From an uncultured Rivibacter sp. (GTDB taxonomy: Bacteria > Pseudomonadota > Gammaproteobacteria > Burkholderiales > Burkholderiaceae), in the NCBI GenBank assembly GCA_946481025.1, contig CAMLNA010000131.1:1-11806 (forward strand): DNA of 11,806 nt, written 5' to 3'. The notes under the pieces are model-generated. The model did not search any database, was not told the origin of the DNA, and saw nothing but the letters and a program-made list of their open reading frames with translations. This document shows positions 1 through 6,819 of the stretch, one piece after another. Both the position numbers and the translations under genes were made by a program. How positions within the stretch are numbered: position 1 is the stretch's first letter; every line of letters begins with the position of its first letter.

Positions 1-1
1 G

Positions 2-601
2 GTCAAGGAAGTGCACCACCGCATCAAGAACAACCTGCAGGGCGTGGCCGGCCTGTTGCAGCAGATCGCGTCGAAGAAGCCCGAGGTCGCGCCGGCCATC
101 GCCGAGGTGGTGGGGCAGGTGCAGGCGATCGCGCAGGTCTACGGCCTGCAGGTGGGCACGGGCGGGCCGCTGCCGCTGCGCAGCGTGGTCGAGGCCATCG
201 CCGCGTCGGTGCAGCGCACCTTCGGGCGCAGCATCGCGCTGTCGATGGCCGGCGAGGCCACCACCGACTGGGGGCTGCCCGAGGCCGAGTCCATCCCGAT
301 CGCGCTCACGCTCAACGAACTGCTCACCAATGCCATCAAGCACAGCCCCGCGGCGAGCGAGATCGGCTGTGCCTTCACCACCGGTGACGGCGGCGTGCAG
401 ATCGAAGTCAGCAACGCCGGCCGGCTGCCCGAAGGATTCAGCCTCGACCGCTTTCCGGGCGGGGTGTCGGGGATCGGCCTCATCCGGGCGCTGCTGCCGC
501 GCCGCAGCGCCACGTTGGCTCTGGGCCAGCGTGCCGACCGTGTCGTCGCGAGCGTGAGCCTGGTGCAGCCGGGCGTGAAGAAGATCACGCCGGCGCCCTG
601 A
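2..601 (+). CDS. HisKA_2-type sensor histidine kinase, C-terminal part (5' truncated)
   Basis: The reading frame is open from the window edge (first full codon at base 2) to a TGA at 599-601, so only the last 199 residues are seen and any sensor domain lies outside. The fragment opens inside the dimerisation/phosphoacceptor helix: EVHHRIKNNLQ is the hallmark of the HisKA_2/HWE-like kinases, and the His directly before Arg (fragment residue 6) is the expected phosphorylation site. An HATPase domain follows, with the N-box in LNELLTNAIKHS near residues 105-116 and a short glycine-rich box, SGIGLIRALLP, near 157-167, typical of the compact ATPase domain of this family. The next gene, 50 bp downstream on the same strand, is an ANTAR response regulator. 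HisKA_2 kinases paired with ANTAR regulators are known (EutW/EutV is the reference), so that regulator is the probable partner. Kinase class is certain; the signal sensed is unknown. Confidence 0.93.
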   Translation, partial: VKEVHHRIKNNLQGVAGLLQQIASKKPEVAPAIAEVVGQVQAIAQVYGLQVGTGGPLPLRSVVEAIAASVQRTFGRSIALSMAGEATTDWGLPEAESIPIALTLNELLTNAIKHSPAASEIGCAFTTGDGGVQIEVSNAGRLPEGFSLDRFPGGVSGIGLIRALLPRRSATLALGQRADRVVASVSLVQPGVKKITPAP

Positions 602-615
602 CGGGGCCGTGGCGC

Positions 616-644
616 TTGGCCCGCAACGGCGGCTCCATCACAAT
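616..644 (+). promoter_or_regulatory. Possible promoter just upstream of the ANTAR regulator
   Basis: TTGGCC at 616-621 and CACAAT at 639-644 are separated by 17 bp, each matching 4 of 6 positions of the sigma-70 -35 and -10 consensus. The -10-like box ends 7 nt before the ATG at 652, so transcription would start at or next to the start codon. No Shine-Dalgarno sequence is visible in front of this ATG, which fits a leaderless message, although read-through from the upstream kinase gene is also likely. This is pattern matching only. Confidence 0.3.
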
Positions 645-651
645 TCCGCCC

Positions 652-1287
652 ATGTGTGCCGCCGCAGTGCCCAAAGGCAGGATCCTCGTGGTCGACGACG
701 ACCGGCTGGTGCTGGCCACGCTGACGCACGGGCTGGCGCAGGCCGGCTACGAGGTGATCGACGCCGACAACGGCGACGACGCCATCCTGCTGGCGCGCGA
801 ACACAAGCCCGATCTCGCGCTGCTCGACATCCGCATGGAAGGCAAGAGCGGCTTCGACGTGGCCGCCTACCTGCGCGAGTACTGCCAGATGCCCTTCATG
901 TTCCTGTCCGCGTTCTCGGACGACGCGACGGTGGCGCAGGTCCAGGCGCTCGGCGCCGTGGCCTACCTGGTGAAGCCGCTCGACATCCGCCAGATCGTGC
1001 CGGCGGTGGAGGCGGCGTTTGCCGGAATGGGCCAGCGCCGCCCGCAGGAGGCCGTGCCTTTGCGGCACGGCGAAGGCACGCACGGCGAGGCCGGCAACGA
1101 CCCGCTGGCGCATGTGGTGTCCATCGCGGTGGGCGTGGTGATGCACCGCTACTCGCTGCCGCGGGCGCAGGCGCTCGACAAGCTGCGCAAGCTGGCCGCT
1201 GCCGACGGGCGGTCGCTCGAGGACAGCTGCGAGCAGCTGCTCGCGGCGATGGAGCGGCTGGCGCTGGTGGGCGGCACCGGCTCTTGA
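652..1287 (+). CDS. Receiver-ANTAR response regulator (putative transcription antiterminator)
   Basis: 211-residue two-domain response regulator. The N-terminal receiver (about residues 9-125) has the acidic pair in VVDDD (15-17), the phosphoacceptor Asp59 in LALLDIRM, Ser86 at the switch Ser/Thr position and Lys108-Pro109. After a Gly/Glu-rich linker, residues about 150-200 (SIAVGVVMHRYSLPRAQALD and on) match the ANTAR fold: a helix with the A/V-G-V-M-xx-Y core, then a conserved Ala/Leu helix pair. ANTAR domains bind tandem hairpins with six-base loops in nascent RNA and prevent termination (NasT, AmiR, EutV), so the target should be a leader transcript rather than a promoter; I saw no convincing paired hexaloop hairpin in this window. 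ATG 652 is chosen because it places the receiver at the usual distance from the N-terminus; an upstream in-frame TTG at 616 would add 12 unconserved residues. The likely kinase partner is the gene upstream. Confidence 0.93.
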   Translation: MCAAAVPKGRILVVDDDRLVLATLTHGLAQAGYEVIDADNGDDAILLAREHKPDLALLDIRMEGKSGFDVAAYLREYCQMPFMFLSAFSDDATVAQVQALGAVAYLVKPLDIRQIVPAVEAAFAGMGQRRPQEAVPLRHGEGTHGEAGNDPLAHVVSIAVGVVMHRYSLPRAQALDKLRKLAAADGRSLEDSCEQLLAAMERLALVGGTGS

Positions 1288-1289
1288 AG

Positions 1290-1308
1290 CGGCGCGGCGG
1301 CAGCGCCG
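1290..1308. terminator. Weak hairpin between convergent genes
   Basis: The 30-bp gap between two convergent stop codons holds a 6-bp GC stem, CGGCGC (1290-1295) and GCGCCG (1303-1308), with a 7-nt loop. There is no T tract on either side. It could assist termination in both directions, but in sequence this GC-rich short stems arise easily by chance. Confidence 0.3.
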
Positions 1309-1317
1309 GCTCCGGCC

Positions 1318-2814
1318 TCAGCCGAGCGTGAAGTAGAAGGTCGCGCCGCGGTCGACTTCGGCTTCCGCCCAGATCTCGCCGCCGTGGCGCTGCACGATGC
1401 GGCGCACCGTGGCCAGGCCGACGCCGGTGCCGGGGAAGTCGCTGGCGCCGTGCAGGCGCTGGAACACGCCGAACAACCGCTCGGCAAAGCGCATGTCGAA
1501 GCCCGCGCCGTTGTCCCGCACGAAGTACACGCGGCAGGCGCGCAATGCATTCGAGCGCGCGGGCAGCGGGCGTTCCTCGACGCCGAACTCGATGCGGCTG
1601 GGCACGGCACTGCGGCTCGTGTACTTCCAGGCGTTGCCGAGCAGGTTCTCCAGCGCGACGCGCAGGAGGATCGGGTCGCCATGCGCGAGCACGTCGGGCG
1701 CGATGCGGACCTCGGCCTGGCGCTCCGGCTGCTGGCGGCGCAGGTCCTCGACCACGAAGCCGGCCAGCTGCGACAGGTTCACCGGCTGGTAGGTGAGCGG
1801 CTTGGCCGACAGGCGCGACAGCGCCAGCATCGCGTCGATCATGCCGTTCATGCGGGCGGCGGCGCCCAGCACGCGGTCGAGGTGGTCGTTGCCGATGCGG
1901 TCGAGCACGCGGCCGTAGTCTTCCTTGAGGATCTTGGTGAAGCCCTCGACCACGCGGATCGGCGCGCGAAGGTCGTGCGACACGGTGTAGCTGAACGACT
2001 CCTGCTCGGCGGCGTCGGCGCCCATGGAGGCCAGCGGCCGGCGCGCGAGCGGCTGGCCGGCCAGTTCGCCGGGCGCGGCGCCCAGCAGCTCGGCGGCGGC
2101 CGCGTTCGCATGGCGCAGCTTCAGCACGCCCGGGGCGTCGGCATCGGCCTCGGCCCACAGGGCGGCCTGGGCAGACGCATCGATCTGTGCTGCGATGCCG
2201 GCGGGCGCGGCGGCCGCGCCCACGCAACGGAGCGTGCCGTCGTGGCCGTCGAAGCGCCCTTGCGCATCGAGCCGGGGCCGGCAGCGCAGCAGCCACTGCT
2301 GCATGCGCCCGTCGGTGTCGGGCAGCAGGAGCGGCCAGTCGGTGAGGGCGGCTTCGCCCTGCAGGCTGTGCTGCAGCGCGTTGTCCGAGTGGGCGGCGGC
2401 CTGGCGCAGCACCTCCTGCAGCGGGCGGCCCAGCGGCGGCTCGGGCCACGCGGAGCCGGCCGGCGCGCGCCAGCGCACCACGCGGTGCTGCCGGTCGGTC
2501 TGCCAGAACCACACGTCCAGCAGGCCGAGCAGTTGCTGCGGCTGCAGCGCCGGATCGTGCGGCCGCGCCTGCGATCGCCCGCGCGACAACAACCACCAGC
2601 AGCCGAAGCCTGCGGCCGCGGCCAGCGCGGCCATCAATGCGAAGTCGAGTCCGTGCGAGACGGTGGCGGCCGCCGTTGCCGCGCTGCCGTCGGTCGGAGA
2701 CGGCGTGGACAACCAGGCCCAGGTCAAGCCCGCGAGTGCCAGCGCAGCCGCGGTGAAGGAAGCGAGCAGCAGGCCGCGACGAGGAGGGGGCCTGCGGTCG
2801 TCTGCGCGGTACAT
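1318..2814 (-). CDS. Membrane-anchored PAS sensor histidine kinase (orphan)
   Basis: 498-residue sensor kinase read from ATG at 2814-2812 to TGA at 1320-1318. Two hydrophobic segments (about residues 14-35 and 57-76) flank a short, Ala/Ser/Thr-rich loop, so the protein is probably held in the inner membrane with almost no periplasmic part. A PAS-like domain follows (about 93-200, beginning LLGLLDVWFWQTDRQ), then a shorter PAS-like stretch (about 225-262). The kinase core is complete: phosphoacceptor His280 in YTVSHDLRAPIRVVEGF, N-box Glu389-Asn390 and Asn394 in ENLLGNAWKY, G1 box DNGAGF from Asp434, and G2 box GTGVGLATV from about 462. The H-box resembles kinases of the bacteriophytochrome/KdpD-like group, but no chromophore domain is present. 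There is no fused or adjacent same-strand receiver, so the partner is unknown. No Shine-Dalgarno is visible before the ATG. The open frame runs on upstream into the opposite-strand kinase gene, but the transmembrane start here argues for ATG 2814. Confidence 0.93.
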   Translation of the reverse strand: MYRADDRRPPPRRGLLLASFTAAALALAGLTWAWLSTPSPTDGSAATAAATVSHGLDFALMAALAAAAGFGCWWLLSRGRSQARPHDPALQPQQLLGLLDVWFWQTDRQHRVVRWRAPAGSAWPEPPLGRPLQEVLRQAAAHSDNALQHSLQGEAALTDWPLLLPDTDGRMQQWLLRCRPRLDAQGRFDGHDGTLRCVGAAAAPAGIAAQIDASAQAALWAEADADAPGVLKLRHANAAAAELLGAAPGELAGQPLARRPLASMGADAAEQESFSYTVSHDLRAPIRVVEGFTKILKEDYGRVLDRIGNDHLDRVLGAAARMNGMIDAMLALSRLSAKPLTYQPVNLSQLAGFVVEDLRRQQPERQAEVRIAPDVLAHGDPILLRVALENLLGNAWKYTSRSAVPSRIEFGVEERPLPARSNALRACRVYFVRDNGAGFDMRFAERLFGVFQRLHGASDFPGTGVGLATVRRIVQRHGGEIWAEAEVDRGATFYFTLG

Positions 2815-2821
2815 GTAAGTT

Positions 2822-2827
2822 ATTGTA
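2822..2827 (-). promoter_or_regulatory. -10-like TACAAT element, leaderless layout
   Basis: On the minus strand TACAAT matches 5 of 6 positions of the sigma-70 -10 box. It ends 7 nt before the ATG of the PAS kinase, so the transcript would begin at about the A of ATG and carry no ribosome binding site; indeed none is seen. The -35 region is poor. The spacing to the start codon is identical to that of the CACAAT element in front of the ANTAR regulator. Confidence 0.35.
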
Positions 2828-2830
2828 GGA

Positions 2831-2939
2831 GGGGGTTTTTGGCGAATCGGAAGCGCGTTGCGTGAAGGAATCACGAGTGCCGCAGATGACGGCTCAAGTT
2901 TGCGGGGGGCACTCCGAAATCCCCCTCTGAGAAACCCCC
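2831..2939. repeat. Separated inverted repeat GGGGGTTT / AAACCCCC
   Basis: An 8-bp perfect inverted repeat has arms at 2831-2838 and 2932-2939, with a 93-bp centre. A second G-run/C-run pair (2905-2909 and 2921-2925, 11-nt loop) sits inside it. The arms could be paired operator half-sites in the divergent promoter region. They are low-complexity, so chance is a serious alternative. Confidence 0.3.
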
Positions 2940-3027
2940 AAGCTCGGCTTGCACAACGACAATTTCCGACGAGCGCTGGGTCGGCACACCGTGGTGGCAG
3001 CCGGCCGACACCGCCCACAAGACGGTC

Positions 3028-6000
3028 ATGCTGATTCCCATCATCCTGCTCCTGCTCCTGGCCGCCGCCTTCTTCTGGTGGCGCCGGCGCGCCAGGGTGC
3101 GGCCGGCGACAGAACAGCCGCAACCGCCCCTGGCCACCGGCGGCAAGCCACGTGCCGCCGGACTCACCATCGCGCAGTCGCTGAGCGAGGCGGCGCACCG
3201 GGCGGCTTCGCTGGGCGAGGCGCTGACCGGCGTGGGGGCCGTGCTGGCACACCACCTCGAGGCACGTGCAGTGACGCGGCTGTGGATCGACGGCTGGAAC
3301 GGCGAGACCGCGCTGGTGCGGCACTGGCCGCAGGCAGAAACGGTGTGGGCGGATCACATCGACGTGTCTGCGTTGTGGAGTGCCGGGCGCAGCGGCTGCC
3401 CCGCGCGCGAGGCCATTGCCACGCAGAAGCCGGTGCTGCGCGAACTCGCCCCGTCCGAGGGCGCAGGCACTGACTGGCGGCCGGACTGGGCCGAGCGGGC
3501 GGTGTCGCTGCCGGTGGCGCTGTCGGGGCAGCCTCGTGCGGTGCTGGAGCTTTACGACCCTCGCCACGAGCCCGACGAACTGCTGGCGCTGCTCGACGTG
3601 GCGCGCGTGCAGCTCGGCCTGGTGGCCGAACGCGAGGCGGCGCAGGCGCAGTTCGAGACGCATGCCGAGCAACTGAGCCGGCTGGCCCAGGTGGCCAAGC
3701 GCATTGCCAGCGGCGTGGCCATCGTCGACCGGGACGGCGTGGTCGAGTGGGTCAACCCCGCCTTCACCGAAGTGACCGGCTGGCAGCCCGAGGCGCTGCT
3801 GGGACACACGCTGTGCCGCGTGCTGGAGCGCGACGGCGCGGACGCGCCCGCTTGCGAGCAGCTGCGCGTGGCCCTCCGGCGCGGCGAGGTGTTCCGGCTC
3901 GAATACGAAGCGCTGCGCCAGGCCGGCGCGGCGAACAGCCGCTACTGGGGCGAGATCGACGCCATCCAGATGGTCGATGAAGGCGGCGGCGCGCCGCAGC
4001 TGCTGTGCCTGTTCACCGACATCACGCTGCGCCGCCAGCGCGAGCACCAGATCCAGCAGAGCCACGAACACCTCGAGGCATTGGCCGAGAACCTGCCGGT
4101 GAGCCTGTTCGTGCTCGACCCCGAGGACTTCCGGATCGTGAGCATCAACCGGTATGCCGAGGCGGAGTTCGGCGTGGCGCGCGACAGGGTGGTCGGCAGC
4201 ACCGTCGAGGCCGCGCTCGGCCGCCCGGTGCTGCGCTCCACCGAGCCTGCCATGCGCCAGGCGATCGACGGGCGCACGACGGTGGAGCACGACTTCGTCT
4301 TTGCCGCGCCGAACGGCGACCGTCTCATCAACGCCCGCCACTTCGCGCTGCGCCACGCCGACGGCCGGCCGCGCCTGCTGATCTCGCTGGTGCGCGACAT
4401 CACCGAGCGGCGCAAGGCGCAGCTCGACCTGATGGAGTCGGAACTGCGCTTCCGCGAGCTGGTGGAGTCGATGGACGACTGCGTGTTCGTCACCACGCCC
4501 GAGCGCGACCGCATGTTCTATCTCGGTCCGCGCACGCATGACATCTGGGGCCTGCGCGAGCAGGACGTGCAGGCCGACCCGCAGCTGCTGATGAGGCTGG
4601 TGCTGCCCGAGGACCGGCACCTGCTGGATCACCGGCGTGATCTGGAGGAGCGGCTGGAGCCGACCGACATCAGCTTCCGCATCCGCCACCCGGACGGCGG
4701 GGTTCGCTGGCTGCGCCAGCGAACCCGGGCCCAGCAGTTGCCGAGCGGTGAAGTGCATGTGTACGGCCTCACCTCCGACATCACCGCCGAACGAGAACAC
4801 GAGCTGCAGCTTTCGCGGGCCCGCGACGCGGCCGAGGCGGCCAGCCAGGCCAAGAGCCAGTTCATGGCCAACATGAGCCATGAGATCCGCACGCCGATGA
4901 ACGGCATCCTCGGCATGACCGAGCTGCTGCTGGGCACCACGCTCAACGACAAGCAGCGCCGCTTCGCGCAGGCGGTGTACCGCTCGGGCGAGAGCCTGCT
5001 GGAGATCATCAACGACATCCTCGACTTCGCGAAGATCGAGGCCGGCCGCCTGGAGCTCGCGCCGACCGACTTCGTGCTGCGCAGCGTGGTCGAGGACACG
5101 CTGGAGCTGCTGGCGCAGCGTGCGCACGAAAAAGGCATCGAGCTCAGCTTCCATGAGCTGCCCGGCCTGCCCGCCTGGGTGAACGGCGACCCGCTGCGGC
5201 TGCGCCAGGTGCTGACCAACCTGGTCGCCAACGCGATCAAGTTCACCGAAAGCGGCGAGGTGGTCGTGGACGTGCGCTGCATCGAGCATCAGGGCGAGCA
5301 CACCCTGGTGCGCTTCGAGGTGCGCGACACCGGCATCGGCATCACCGAAGACGTGCTGCCGCGCCTGTTCAATGCCTTCACCCAGGCCAACGGCGGCATG
5401 GCGCGGCGCTACGGCGGCACCGGGCTGGGCCTGGCCATCTCGAAACAGCTGGTCGAGCTGATGGGCGGCACGATCGAGGTGCGCAGCTCGCCGGGCGTCG
5501 GGTCGGTGTTCGGATTCTCGATCCCGTTGCGCTCGGTGGCGCTGGACTCCGACCAGGGCGAGTTCGATGCGGCCGGCATGCCCGCGCTGCATGCGCTGGT
5601 GGTCGAAGACAACGAGACCAACCGCACGGTGCTCGAGAACATGCTCGGTGCCTGGGGCATGCGCGTCACGCTCGCCCGCGACGGCCTGCATGCGCTGGAG
5701 ATCCTGCACGGCGAGCACGGGCCGGTGGAGCCGCCGTTCGACCTCGCGCTGGTGGACATGAACATGCCGCGCCTCGATGGCCTGGGCTTCGCGCGCGCCG
5801 TCACGCAGGATGGCCGCTACGGCCGCCTCAAGCTCGTCATGTTGTCGTCGGTGTCGTCCCCGGACGACGCTCGGCGCGCGCAGGACGCGGGTTTCCACCG
5901 CTTTGTGGCCAAACCCCTGCGCAAAGCCGAGCTGAGACAGGCCATACTTGGCGTGTCCGTCCCCCGCACCGAGGGGGTCGCCTTGACGCCGCGCCTCAAC

Positions 6001-6816
6001 CGGCACATCCTCGTGATCGAGGACAACCCGGTCAACCAGGAGGTCATCGGCCAGATGCTGCGGCGTCTGGGGTGTCGCGTGCAGGTGGCCGGCTCGGCGC
6101 TCGAGGGTCTGCGGGCGCTGTGCGAGAAAAAATTCGATCTGGTCTTGATGGATATCCAGATGCCCGGCATGGATGGCGTGGAGGCGCTAGGCTGGTTCCG
6201 CAAGGGGCCCGGCGGGCGCTTCCCGTTCGTCACGCCGCCCCACACACCCGTCGTGGCCGTGACGGCCAATGCCCTCGGTGGCGACGAAGAGCGCTTTCTG
6301 GCGCTAGGCTTCGATGATTACCTCTCCAAACCCTTCCGACAAAGTCAATTGCTGGGCATGTTGACCAAGCGCCTGCCACACGCCGAATCCGCTGCCGAAG
6401 GCGGCGAATCCTCCTCCTCCGGCGGTGCGCCGGCGGCCCCCGTGCCGCGCAGCGGCGCAGACACCGGCGTGCTCGATGCCCAGGCGCTGCAGCGGCTGCG
6501 CGAGCTCGACCCCACCGGCGAGAACCAGTTGATGGACCGGGTCCTCAAGGCCTTCGACAACTCGGTGGCCCGCCTGGTGCCCCAGCTCGTCGAGTCGCAG
6601 CAAACCGGCGACCTCACCGGCGTGCGGCATGTGGCGCACACGCTGAAGTCGTCGTCGGCCAGCATCGGGGCCATCAAGTTGTCCCAGATCTGTGCCGAAA
6701 TCGAATACATGATCCGTCAGGGAACCAGCACCGACCTGGAGGCGCGCGTCGATGCGATGCGCGCCGAAATCGAGCTCGTTCTCGACAGCCTGCGCGCGTT
6801 GCTGGAAGCCCGCTGA
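3028..6816 (+). CDS. Hybrid histidine kinase GAF-PAS-PAS-PAS-HisKA-HATPase-REC-REC-HPt
   Basis: 1262-residue hybrid kinase carrying a complete phosphorelay in one chain. A single hydrophobic segment at residues 2-18, followed by a run of Arg, anchors it in the inner membrane with the rest in the cytoplasm. Then come a GAF-like domain (about 50-200), three PAS domains (about 225-340, 346-470, 472-592; the last two end in the typical DITERR / DITAER exits), HisKA with phosphoacceptor His618 in SHEIRTPMNGILGM, and an HATPase domain with N-box Asn735, G1 DTGIG from Asp767 and G2 GGTGLGL from Gly796. Receiver 1 has Glu860-Asp861, phosphoacceptor Asp910 and Lys962; receiver 2 has Asp1042 and Lys1101. 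The C-terminal HPt domain has His1204 in HTLKSSSASIGA. All catalytic residues are intact, as in BarA-type kinases, although BarA has one receiver. The stop lies 3 bp before the REC-PAS-GGDEF-EAL gene, its likely phosphate acceptor. Codon use changes within receiver 2. The ligands of the GAF and PAS domains cannot be told. No strong Shine-Dalgarno precedes ATG 3028; no alternative start was found upstream. Confidence 0.96.
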   Translation: MLIPIILLLLLAAAFFWWRRRARVRPATEQPQPPLATGGKPRAAGLTIAQSLSEAAHRAASLGEALTGVGAVLAHHLEARAVTRLWIDGWNGETALVRHWPQAETVWADHIDVSALWSAGRSGCPAREAIATQKPVLRELAPSEGAGTDWRPDWAERAVSLPVALSGQPRAVLELYDPRHEPDELLALLDVARVQLGLVAEREAAQAQFETHAEQLSRLAQVAKRIASGVAIVDRDGVVEWVNPAFTEVTGWQPEALLGHTLCRVLERDGADAPACEQLRVALRRGEVFRLEYEALRQAGAANSRYWGEIDAIQMVDEGGGAPQLLCLFTDITLRRQREHQIQQSHEHLEALAENLPVSLFVLDPEDFRIVSINRYAEAEFGVARDRVVGSTVEAALGRPVLRSTEPAMRQAIDGRTTVEHDFVFAAPNGDRLINARHFALRHADGRPRLLISLVRDITERRKAQLDLMESELRFRELVESMDDCVFVTTPERDRMFYLGPRTHDIWGLREQDVQADPQLLMRLVLPEDRHLLDHRRDLEERLEPTDISFRIRHPDGGVRWLRQRTRAQQLPSGEVHVYGLTSDITAEREHELQLSRARDAAEAASQAKSQFMANMSHEIRTPMNGILGMTELLLGTTLNDKQRRFAQAVYRSGESLLEIINDILDFAKIEAGRLELAPTDFVLRSVVEDTLELLAQRAHEKGIELSFHELPGLPAWVNGDPLRLRQVLTNLVANAIKFTESGEVVVDVRCIEHQGEHTLVRFEVRDTGIGITEDVLPRLFNAFTQANGGMARRYGGTGLGLAISKQLVELMGGTIEVRSSPGVGSVFGFSIPLRSVALDSDQGEFDAAGMPALHALVVEDNETNRTVLENMLGAWGMRVTLARDGLHALEILHGEHGPVEPPFDLALVDMNMPRLDGLGFARAVTQDGRYGRLKLVMLSSVSSPDDARRAQDAGFHRFVAKPLRKAELRQAILGVSVPRTEGVALTPRLNRHILVIEDNPVNQEVIGQMLRRLGCRVQVAGSALEGLRALCEKKFDLVLMDIQMPGMDGVEALGWFRKGPGGRFPFVTPPHTPVVAVTANALGGDEERFLALGFDDYLSKPFRQSQLLGMLTKRLPHAESAAEGGESSSSGGAPAAPVPRSGADTGVLDAQALQRLRELDPTGENQLMDRVLKAFDNSVARLVPQLVESQQTGDLTGVRHVAHTLKSSSASIGAIKLSQICAEIEYMIRQGTSTDLEARVDAMRAEIELVLDSLRALLEAR

Positions 6817-6819
6817 GAA

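Larger units (their letters stand above)
2815..3027. promoter_or_regulatory. Divergent intergenic region, 213 bp
   Basis: This is the longest gene-free stretch in the window and separates two kinase genes transcribed away from each other, so promoters for both must lie in or near it. It is visibly less GC-rich than its surroundings, with runs such as GGGGGTTTTT (2831-2840) and several ACAA/AATT steps. A -10-like TACAAT points left at 2827-2822; GACAAT at 2958-2963 could serve the rightward gene, but I see no acceptable -35 box for it. No tRNA, small ORF with good support or transposon end was seen. Confidence 0.6.

Noticed and set aside
139..1146. A 335-codon minus-strand open frame opposite the ANTAR regulator and the kinase fragment
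   Set aside because: The plus strand carries clear receiver, ANTAR and HisKA_2/HATPase motifs, and the His/Arg-rich antisense product has none.
1384..2865. A 493-codon plus-strand open frame opposite the PAS kinase gene
   Set aside because: Shadow of a gene with intact kinase motifs on the minus strand; the translation is a Gly/Arg/Gln/His-rich mixture without family features.
2949..2977. TTGCAC (2949-2954) as a -35 box for the hybrid kinase gene
   Set aside because: At 17-bp spacing the -10 position reads AGCGCT, which has little resemblance to TATAAT, and the nearby GACAAT has no -35 box at a usable distance.
2815..6006. A minus-strand open frame of more than 1000 codons continuing from the PAS kinase gene through the antisense of the hybrid kinase gene
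   Set aside because: The minus-strand codons are in exact register with the plus-strand codons, so stops would need TTA, CTA or TCA codons in the real gene, which this genome almost never uses. The translation is Gln/His/Arg/Val-rich with no recognisable domain.
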